A stretch of DNA of 64,000 nt from assembly GCF_033366695.1 (NCBI RefSeq), contig NZ_JAOBTQ010000001.1, positions 6,014,001 to 6,078,000 on the forward strand, written 5' to 3'. Below, piece by piece: positions 56,286 to 62,654 of this stretch. Under the pieces are notes generated by a model. That model was not told where the DNA came from. It worked only from the letters and a program-made list of their open reading frames with translations, and made no database searches. The first letter of the stretch is position 1, and each line of letters opens with the position of its first letter. The DNA comes from Streptomyces sp. SCL15-4. Lineage in GTDB: Bacteria; Actinomycetota; Actinomycetes; Streptomycetales; Streptomycetaceae. Position numbers and translations under genes: made by a program.

Positions 56286-57295
56286 GCCTCGGTGCCCCGG
56301 TACGGCGGCCGGATGCGGTAACCGGCGCGGGTGGCCTGCTGGTTGGCCTTGCGGGCCCGGACGATGGCCTTGGCGGTGCGCGGGATCATCCGGCCCGAGA
56401 CGAAGTCGAGGCCGCGCCGCGGGCTCTTGAAGAACGCGTAGTCGTCCTTGATCAGCTCCGGGAACATGGAGTCGTGCGTCTGGATGTCGGTCTCCATGAA
56501 GATCCGCGCCGTCGGGTGCAGCGTCTGCGGCCAGGAGCGGCCGGCGTCCAGGTGCCCCCGGGCGATGTCGATCTCGAACTGGATCAGCTCGCGCAGGGAG
56601 TCGCTGATGTAACCGCTGCCGATCTGGCGGTCGAGGTCCGCCCGGGTCAGGTTGAAGCGGGCGAGGTGGTCCAGCGGGAGGTACAGCCGGCCGAGGTCCA
56701 GGTCCTCACGGACGTCCCAGATGAAGTCCAGCAGCTGGAAGGCCGTGATGGTGTGCCGGCACAGCTCCTCGGCGTCCTCGCTCAGCGGCTCGAAGATCTG
56801 GTTGATCCAGATCGCGGGCAGCAGCGTGACCGTCTCCAGGAAGTCGTCCAGCTCCTCCTCGTTCGCGTACTCGTACGTCGTCAGGGCCTTGCGGTGGCCG
56901 TCGACGAACTCGGGCACGCGCAGGTAGGGCAGGTCCCAGGTGCGCAGGGTGTGGACCAGGGCGCGGGCCAGCGCGGCGTCCGTCTGCTCCGACAGCGACA
57001 GCGGCTGGTCGCTTCGCAGCTCCTCGCCCTTGGCGATGGCCAGGTAGGTGCGCTGCCACTCGTCCAGCCGGCGGGCCCGGACGTCGACGCTGAGGTTGAT
57101 GTCGTCGGCCAGGTCGTCGATGTAGCAGACGAACGAGAAGAAGGTGTCGAAGTAGGGCCGCTTGGCCGGGTGCATCATGTAGCGGCCGAGGAAGCGGCCC
57201 CGGCCGATCTTGCGGAACAGCTGGGAGCTCGCGATGTAGTCGGCGCGCAGCCCGGAGTCCGTGATACCTGCGAGGTCCAGCTCTTGCACTGTCAT
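56282..57295 (-). CDS. phytoene-synthase-like prenyltransferase, probable carbazole prenyltransferase
   Basis: 337 residues, start ATG at 57295. The squalene/phytoene synthase fold is shown by the first Asp-rich motif DDLADD (60-65) and the second region FQLLDFIWDVRED (D190, D194, D198). Such proteins normally couple two prenyl diphosphates, but NzsG/CqsB4-type members transfer one prenyl group to a carbazole aromatic ring. The genetic setting, between ThDP enzyme and KAS III, supports the latter role. No carotenoid partner genes are nearby. Confidence 0.88.
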   Translation of the reverse strand: MTVQELDLAGITDSGLRADYIASSQLFRKIGRGRFLGRYMMHPAKRPYFDTFFSFVCYIDDLADDINLSVDVRARRLDEWQRTYLAIAKGEELRSDQPLSLSEQTDAALARALVHTLRTWDLPYLRVPEFVDGHRKALTTYEYANEEELDDFLETVTLLPAIWINQIFEPLSEDAEELCRHTITAFQLLDFIWDVREDLDLGRLYLPLDHLARFNLTRADLDRQIGSGYISDSLRELIQFEIDIARGHLDAGRSWPQTLHPTARIFMETDIQTHDSMFPELIKDDYAFFKSPRRGLDFVSGRMIPRTAKAIVRARKANQQATRAGYRIRPPYRGTEA

Positions 57296-57405
57296 GTGAT
57301 TTCTTTCCGATGGGGTCCGCGCGTCCCCGCCGGCCCGCACGGCCGCGTGCGGCGGCGGGAGGTGTCGCGGGAACGCGCGGACGAAGGCGTACGGAGGGCG
57401 ACGCG

Positions 57406-59184
57406 TCAGAGAGCGCTGCCGGTCATCTCGTACGAGACGGCGGCCTGTCGCTGCCTGGGCACCGACACGGTGGGGGCGTCGGCGGGCAGGAAGGAGGCGA
57501 AGGGCGGCTCCTCCTCCACGGTGAGCCGGAGTTCCAGGACCCCGGGCAGGTGCGCGTGGCGCCGGTACTCGTCCAGCTGCCGGGCCAGCTCGGCGGCGGT
57601 CCCGGCGCTCCCGACCCACAGCCGGTCCGGGCCGCCGAGACCGCGCGCCACCGTGCACACGTCGACGGGCGTGTAGTCCACGGCGGTGATCCGGGAGTCG
57701 AAGAACCGCTGCTGGCGCGTGGCGCACATGCCGTGCATGCCGTTGTTGAAGACGACGTAGAGGATGGGCAGCCCCAGCTCCACGGCGGTGTGCGCCTCCA
57801 GGCCGCTCATCAGGAACGCGCCGTCACCGCAGAACACCACGGTCCGGGTGCCCTCCGGCGAGCCCAGCTGCGCGCCGACCGCGGCACCGACGCTGTAGCC
57901 CATGCCGCCCATGCCCAGCGCGATGGTGGAGGAGGAGCCGGCCGGGACGCTCCCGTAGTGCATGGAGGCGACGGCGCAGTTGCCGGCGTCGTACAGCAGG
58001 TGCCCGTCGCGGGGCAGGTGGTCCTGGAGCAGCCGGACGGCCTCGCTCTGCAGCAGCGCGTCCTCGTCCGTCCGTCCGGTGCGGCCCGGGACGGGGACGG
58101 CGGGCCGGGCCACGAAGCGGGTCAGCTCGTAGCCGGTGACCGGCGGGGCCGTGAAGGGCCGCTCGGCGCGCAGCCGTTCCAGCAGCCGGAACACCTCGCC
58201 GATGTCCCCGCGGACCGTGGTGTCGGCGAGGCGGGAGCGCTCGATCTCACCGAGGTCGATGTTGACCGCGCCGGTGCGCGCCGGGTCCCAGTCGCCCAGC
58301 GCCCGCCGGGTCATCATGGCCAGTCCCGTGCCGACCAGGACCACGAAGTCCGACTTGGCCACGTACTCGGCCGCCGAGGGATGGCCGCCCTCGCCGACGA
58401 CGCCCAGGTACAGGTCGCTGTCGTTCGGGAACTCGCCGCGCGCGCCCATGGTGGTCACCACCGGGATGCCGGTCCGCTCGGCGAAGACGCGCACCGCCTC
58501 CGGGTCGCAGGAACGGCGGTTGCCGTGACCGACCAGCAGCACCGGGGAACCGGCCTCGCGCAGCCGGGCGAAGAGGGCGGAGACGTCCTCCTCGGGCAGC
58601 GGTTCGGGCTCGATGAAGGCCCCGAGGTGGTCCGGCCAGTCGGCCGGGAGGTCGCCGACCTCGAGTTCGTAGGCGTCCCGGGGGAGCAGCAGGGCCACCG
58701 GGCCCTTGCGCCCGCTCAGGCAGGTGGTGATGGCGTCGCGCAGCAGGTCCCAGAAGCCCTCCGCGCCGGTGACCCGGACGGCCTTCTTGGTGATGGCCCG
58801 CAGCATCGCCAGACCGTCCACGGTCCGGCCGATTCCCGAGGCGTCCTGGAAGGAGCCCCGGCCGTCCAGTGCGGCCGGCGGCTGCCCGACCAGCGCGAGG
58901 ACCGGCACCGACTCGGCGTGCGACTCCGCCAGCCCGGCCACCAGGTTCATCATCCCGCCGCCGGAGGTCGAACAGCACACCCCCAGCGTGCGGTGCACCC
59001 GGGCGCGGGCGTCCGCCATGAACGCCGCCCCGTCCTCCCGCTTCGCCAGCACCGACGTCAGACGGCCCTGACCGAGCCTTTCGATCGCATCGTGGACGTG
59101 CTCGATGTTCGCGCCACTGACTCCGAATACGTACCTGGTGTCCAGATCGCGCAGAACCGTGACCAAGGCATCGGCCAGCCGCAT
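57406..59184 (-). CDS. ThDP-dependent acyloin-forming enzyme (carbazole pathway)
   Basis: 592 residues of the acetolactate-synthase/decarboxylase superfamily. E50 in LAKREDG activates the cofactor; the GDG ... NN ThDP/Mg motif is at about 450-452 and 478-479. In carbazole pathways (NzsH/CqsB1 type) this enzyme couples indole-3-pyruvate with an acyl-ACP. The alternative, a housekeeping acetolactate synthase, is unlikely given the island setting. The start ATG follows GGGGGA. It lies 71 bases downstream of the cyclase gene. Confidence 0.9.
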   Translation of the reverse strand: MRLADALVTVLRDLDTRYVFGVSGANIEHVHDAIERLGQGRLTSVLAKREDGAAFMADARARVHRTLGVCCSTSGGGMMNLVAGLAESHAESVPVLALVGQPPAALDGRGSFQDASGIGRTVDGLAMLRAITKKAVRVTGAEGFWDLLRDAITTCLSGRKGPVALLLPRDAYELEVGDLPADWPDHLGAFIEPEPLPEEDVSALFARLREAGSPVLLVGHGNRRSCDPEAVRVFAERTGIPVVTTMGARGEFPNDSDLYLGVVGEGGHPSAAEYVAKSDFVVLVGTGLAMMTRRALGDWDPARTGAVNIDLGEIERSRLADTTVRGDIGEVFRLLERLRAERPFTAPPVTGYELTRFVARPAVPVPGRTGRTDEDALLQSEAVRLLQDHLPRDGHLLYDAGNCAVASMHYGSVPAGSSSTIALGMGGMGYSVGAAVGAQLGSPEGTRTVVFCGDGAFLMSGLEAHTAVELGLPILYVVFNNGMHGMCATRQQRFFDSRITAVDYTPVDVCTVARGLGGPDRLWVGSAGTAAELARQLDEYRRHAHLPGVLELRLTVEEEPPFASFLPADAPTVSVPRQRQAAVSYEMTGSAL

Positions 59185-59255
59185 TAATCCCCCATGTGTG
59201 GCGTGTGCTTCGTCGTGGAGCTGAAGGGGGCGGCCGAGGCCGCCCCGCAGCGGGC

Positions 59256-59936
59256 TCAGGCCTTGTCGGCGCCGAAGCGGTGCTCCAGGATCCGCTTGAG
59301 GTTGCCCATCTCGATGCTGTGGCCGGCGTGGAAGACGGGCCAGATGTCACCGACCCAGACGCGGTCGGTGCGCGCCCGGCCCTCGGCGATGTAGTCCGGG
59401 ACGTTCTCCGTCGCGCGGTCGTAGTACGGGTGCTTGCAGTTGGTCCACAGCACCACGGTGCCCGGCTTGTCGAGCACCTTCGACGAGTCGATGATGGTCA
59501 TGTAGTAGCGCATCCACAGCTCGTGGCCCTGGTCCCAGGCGCACGGGTAGACCACGAGACCGTGCTCGGGGCCCTTCTGCGCCTCGGCGCGGATGTAGAT
59601 GTCCGTGTTCGGCTGGATCATCTCGTCCGCGCGGTACAGACCGCCGCCGAGGTGCTTCATGTTGCGGATGCTGTACGTCCACTCCTCCAGGGAGCGGGCG
59701 TTGGCGGCGTACTCGAAGACGATGTCGTAGGGGACGTTGATGTGCTCGGCGAGGGAACAGTACTGACCGAAGATCTCGCTGTGGTCGTACGTCTCCTTCG
59801 TCCGGCTCTCCATGAGCTTCATCATGTCGTCCATGCCGGTGTTCTCGTTCCACACCAGGTCCAGGCCCTCGAGGTCGGACCGGTCCAGGACGTAGTTCTG
59901 AGCAAGACCGGACTCGTCGGGAACGCGCGCGGACAT
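59256..59936 (-). CDS. SRPBCC-fold cyclase, probable carbazole synthase
   Basis: 226 residues from the ATG at 59936, chosen because GAGGAG lies 5 bases upstream; an ATG four codons earlier is possible. The sequence has START/Bet v1-like features: INVPYDIVFEYAANARSLEEWTYSIRNMKHL near residue 70 and a hydrophobic cavity-lining C-terminal helix. It matches CqsB2-type carbazole synthase, which closes the tricycle after ThDP coupling. Similar polyketide aromatases (ARO/CYC) share the fold. Confidence 0.82.
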   Translation of the reverse strand: MSARVPDESGLAQNYVLDRSDLEGLDLVWNENTGMDDMMKLMESRTKETYDHSEIFGQYCSLAEHINVPYDIVFEYAANARSLEEWTYSIRNMKHLGGGLYRADEMIQPNTDIYIRAEAQKGPEHGLVVYPCAWDQGHELWMRYYMTIIDSSKVLDKPGTVVLWTNCKHPYYDRATENVPDYIAEGRARTDRVWVGDIWPVFHAGHSIEMGNLKRILEHRFGADKA

Positions 59937-59953
59937 AGTTCTCCTCATGCAGT

Positions 59954-60010
59954 GGGTAAGGGAATGAACGAAAGGAAAGGAAAGGGAAGGAAGGAGGGGG
60001 AACGGGCAGG
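59954..60010. repeat. polypurine/polypyrimidine tract between cyclase and ketosynthase-like genes
   Basis: About 57 bases of almost pure A/G (GGAAAGG-type repeats) on the plus strand; the mRNA of the operon is CU-rich here. It fills most of the 92-base gap. It may affect transcript processing or expression balance. Confidence 0.5.
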
Positions 60011-60028
60011 CGGGGGTGCCCGGGAAGG

Positions 60029-61024
60029 TCAGTTCCAGCGCCAGACCATGGAACCGACGAGTTCTCCGCCGTGCGAGAAGGTCGCGAACGCGATGAGATC
60101 GCCGGGCGAGATCATCTTCTTGTCGAGGGCGTCGGCGAAAGTCACCGGAAGAGTGCCCTGGAACATGTTGCCGTAGGTGCCGAGCGTGTCGTGCGCCCGG
60201 GAATCGTCGAATCCGCAGCGCTTGCGCCACTCGGCGACGTATTTCTCGTTCGGCTGGTGGGTGATCAGGAAGGCGATGTCCTTGTTCTCCACACCGGCCT
60301 TCTCCAGCGCGATGTCGACCGCCTGGGGAAGCTGCTCCATGGTGATGGTGTACAGACGCGCCAGCATGGACTGGTCGAACTTCACGGTGAGCGCACCGGA
60401 GCCCGCCGACCAGTAGGGGATCTCCATGCCGTCGACGGTGTCCGGCTCCACCTTGAGCGCTCCCCAGTTCTCCCCGAAGGCCTGCTCGTGGATGGAGAGG
60501 ATGGTGGGCTCGCCGCCGGCCGTGACGAGGGTGGCGGACGCGCCGTCACCGAGCACCCGGGACTCGGGGGCCTGCTGGAACTCCTCGAGCCGGGAGACGA
60601 AGTTGGTGACCGTGACCACCGCGACCGTGCGGTACTGGCCCGAGTCGATGAAGGCCCGGGCGGTGTTGATGGAGGAGATCCAGGAGCAGCAGCCGTTGTC
60701 GACCTGCAGTACGGCCGCCTTGGTGGCGCCGACCGCGTACTGGATGGCCGTGCCGACACCGGGCGAGAAGGCGTCGTTCAGCTGGGAGGCGCAGATGATG
60801 AGATCAACGTCCTCGGCCTGTACGCCGTTTCGCTCCAGCAGCTTCTCAAGTGCCTTCGTGCCCAGCTGGGCTGACGTGTAGTCGGGCCAGGCGAAGCGCC
60901 GCTCGTGCACGCCCGCGAAGAACGCGTGGTCGCCGAGATCGCCGCCCTCGCTTGACAGCTCGCTGTTCCGGACCACCCGCTCCGGCATGAAATTAACCAC
61001 GTCGACAATGCGAGTTTGTGACAC
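60029..61024 (-). CDS. KAS III-like ketosynthase, carbazole pathway
   Basis: 331 residues from the GTG at 61024, with GGGG 9 bases upstream; an ATG at 61078 would add 18 residues. The KAS III-like triad is C112/C113 (DNGCCSW), H256 (LITHQPNE) and N286 (YGNMFQG), but the Cys motif differs from housekeeping FabH. It matches the ketosynthase-like NzsJ/CqsB3 enzymes that act with the ThDP enzyme and cyclase. It is the first gene of the seven-gene operon, just downstream of the SARP-like promoter. Confidence 0.85.
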   Translation of the reverse strand: MSQTRIVDVVNFMPERVVRNSELSSEGGDLGDHAFFAGVHERRFAWPDYTSAQLGTKALEKLLERNGVQAEDVDLIICASQLNDAFSPGVGTAIQYAVGATKAAVLQVDNGCCSWISSINTARAFIDSGQYRTVAVVTVTNFVSRLEEFQQAPESRVLGDGASATLVTAGGEPTILSIHEQAFGENWGALKVEPDTVDGMEIPYWSAGSGALTVKFDQSMLARLYTITMEQLPQAVDIALEKAGVENKDIAFLITHQPNEKYVAEWRKRCGFDDSRAHDTLGTYGNMFQGTLPVTFADALDKKMISPGDLIAFATFSHGGELVGSMVWRWN

Positions 61025-61186
61025 GAATTTTTCCCCGTCTTTGTACTGATGCTGCCCGCGGAAATGCCGATCGGACATACGTCGGGGCCCCGAGAGAACA
61101 ATGAAAGCTCGTTGACCGGCCCCGCTTCCCCCGTCGTGTGCGCAGGCGACGGAGGGGAATTCCCTTGCGCAGTGAGAACGAAAATC

Positions 61187-61241
61187 ACCTTATGATCACG
61201 ACGATAACGGAACGATACCGGCAAGGTAACCAGATGATAAC
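61187..61241 (-). promoter_or_regulatory. SARP-like promoter: four heptamers at 11-bp period with -10 TAAGGT
   Basis: Reading the minus strand, GTTATCA (61241-61235), GTTACCT (61230-61224), GGTATCG (61219-61213) and GTTATCG (61208-61202) start exactly every 11 bp. Nine bases later follows TAAGGT (61192-61187), a good -10. SARP activators bind heptamer direct repeats 11 bp apart, with about 8 bp to the -10. It points to the ketosynthase-like operon. Confidence 0.75.
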
Positions 61242-61489
61242 GTTCGGTCAGCTGTTTGGCCGAATCCCGCCATATCGCAGCGAGTTGATGATCCGTCGGG
61301 TTGCGCGGTACGGCCGATTTACCGCAGTGGGCGGCTAAACGTGAGCTATCTAACGCCGATTCGCCGTTGGCCGGATTACGGGGTGGCGGAACGGGGGTCG
61401 GCCGGGCGGCGCCGGACCCGGTCGCAGGGCGGTTCGCGCGGCCCGCGCGGACCTGGCGGAGGACGGCCGGACGGGCGGTTCCGGCCCTC

Positions 61490-61563
61490 GTGTTCGAAAC
61501 ACCCCCGGCCGGAGTAATGGCCCGGCTATCCGGACAATCTGCGTAGTACGGTGTGAATACACC
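61490..61563 (+). promoter_or_regulatory. two palindromes upstream of qcrA2
   Basis: GTGTT-cga-AACAC (61490-61502) and GGTGT-gaat-ACACC (61550-61563), centres about 60 bp apart, upstream of the qcrA2 start at 61587. The half-sites are related, so one regulator could bind both. The housekeeping qcrA has no comparable region because it is inside an operon. Confidence 0.5.
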
Positions 61564-61586
61564 AAACCACGGCGGTCTGGAGCACT

Positions 61587-62654
61587 ATGGGAAACCGGGA
61601 CATGCCGGAAGGGCGCCCGCCTGCCGAGCAGCCCGCCGGCGCGGGTGTGCACGGTGCCGTCTTGGTGGCCGACGAGGAGAATCCGTTCGCGGACCCCGGA
61701 CTGCCCCCGCACGAGCACCGGATCCAGGACATCGACGAGCGGGCCGCGAAGCGGTCCGAGCGCGCGGTGGCGCTGCTGTTCACGGTGTCGATGCTGGCCA
61801 CCATCGGCTTCATCGTCGCCTACCTGGTCATCCCGAACGACAAGTCGATCTTCGTCTTCCCGATCGGGCACCTGAGCGCGATGAACTTCGCGCTCGGCCT
61901 GACGCTGGGCGTGGCGCTGTTCTGCATCGGCGCGGGCGCGGTCCACTGGGCCCGCACGCTGATGTCGGACGTGGAGATCGCCGACGACCGGCATCCGATC
62001 GAGGCGTCGCCGGAGGTCCGGGCGAAGGTCCACGCGGACTTCCGCCAGGGTGCCGCGGAGTCCGGCTTCGGCCGCCGCAAGCTGATCCGCACCACCATGT
62101 TCGGCGCGATGGCGCTGGTGCCGCTCTCCGGCGTGATGCTGCTCGGCGGACTCGGACCGGCACCGGGCACCACGCTGCGCCACACCCTGTGGGCCAAGGG
62201 CAAGCGGCTGGTCGACATGAACACCGACCAGCCGCTGCGTCCCGAGGACGTGGTCGTCGGCTCGCTGACCTTCGCCAAGCCCGACGGCCTGGCGGAACGC
62301 GCCGAGGACTTCCAGGACGAGATCGCCAAGGCGGCCCTGATGATCGTCCGGCTCCAGCCGGCCGACATCAAGGACAAGCGCGAACTCGACTGGTCGCACC
62401 AGGGCATCGTCGCCTACTCGAAGATCTGCACCCACGTGGGCTGCCCGATCTCGCTGTACGAACAGCAGACGCACCACGTGCTGTGCCCCTGCCACCAGTC
62501 CACCTTCGACCTCACCGACGGCGCCCGAGTGATCTTCGGCCCCGCCGGCCACGCCCTGCCGCAATTGCGCATCGGCGTGGACAGTGAGGGTTACCTCCAG
62601 GCGCTCGGCGACTTCGAGGAGCCCGTCGGTCCTGCTTTCTGGGAGCGCGGATGA
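61587..62654 (+). CDS. qcrA2: second Rieske iron-sulfur subunit (QcrA2)
   Basis: 355 residues, start ATG with GGAG 6 bases upstream. It has the same three helices and Rieske ligands (CTHVGC, CPCHQS) as QcrA. Outside the unrelated first 27-30 residues there are only about 17 substitutions, and the Rieske domain is unchanged. At DNA level long blocks are identical, including 96 bases across the qcrA-qcrB junction (50186-50281 vs 62571-62666). It overlaps qcrB2 by 4 bases. It is the first gene of its own transcript, not linked to qcrC. Confidence 0.95.
   Translation: MGNRDMPEGRPPAEQPAGAGVHGAVLVADEENPFADPGLPPHEHRIQDIDERAAKRSERAVALLFTVSMLATIGFIVAYLVIPNDKSIFVFPIGHLSAMNFALGLTLGVALFCIGAGAVHWARTLMSDVEIADDRHPIEASPEVRAKVHADFRQGAAESGFGRRKLIRTTMFGAMALVPLSGVMLLGGLGPAPGTTLRHTLWAKGKRLVDMNTDQPLRPEDVVVGSLTFAKPDGLAERAEDFQDEIAKAALMIVRLQPADIKDKRELDWSHQGIVAYSKICTHVGCPISLYEQQTHHVLCPCHQSTFDLTDGARVIFGPAGHALPQLRIGVDSEGYLQALGDFEEPVGPAFWERG

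Larger units (their letters stand above)
52126..61078. other. carbazole-type alkaloid biosynthetic island
   Basis: Nine genes: P450 and idi on plus; ketosynthase-like, SRPBCC cyclase, ThDP enzyme, phytoene-synthase-like prenyltransferase, KAS III, ACP and aminotransferase on minus. Known carbazole pathways (neocarazostatin nzs, carquinostatin cqs) use a ThDP enzyme, an SRPBCC carbazole synthase, a ketosynthase-like enzyme and a phytoene-synthase-like prenyltransferase, then a P450. Expected flow: Trp to indole-3-pyruvate (aminotransferase), KAS III/ACP-made acyl chain, ThDP coupling, ring closure, prenylation with DMAPP (supplied by idi), hydroxylation. The island is inserted after qcrB and followed by qcrA2-qcrB2. 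No pathway regulator or exporter is inside the window part. Confidence 0.85.
61079..61586. other. 508-bp divergent regulatory region between the island operon and qcrA2
   Basis: AT-richer than its flanks. It contains a SARP-like repeat array and -10 (61187-61241), a GGGAATTCCC palindrome (61155-61164) and two GTGT-type palindromes close to qcrA2 (61490-61563). A 66-codon open frame (61138-61338) has no ribosome site or protein-like content. No gene is called here. Confidence 0.7.

Noticed and set aside
56282..57295. Carotenoid synthesis, because of the phytoene-synthase-like gene here and the desaturase-like gene at 1.5-2.9 kb
   Set aside because: The two are 53 kb apart, the latter is frameshifted and not clearly CrtI, and the former is embedded in a carbazole gene set.
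61138..61338. 66-codon open frame between the island operon and qcrA2
   Set aside because: No ribosome site, Ile/Arg-rich with no protein-like pattern, and it overlaps the SARP-like promoter.
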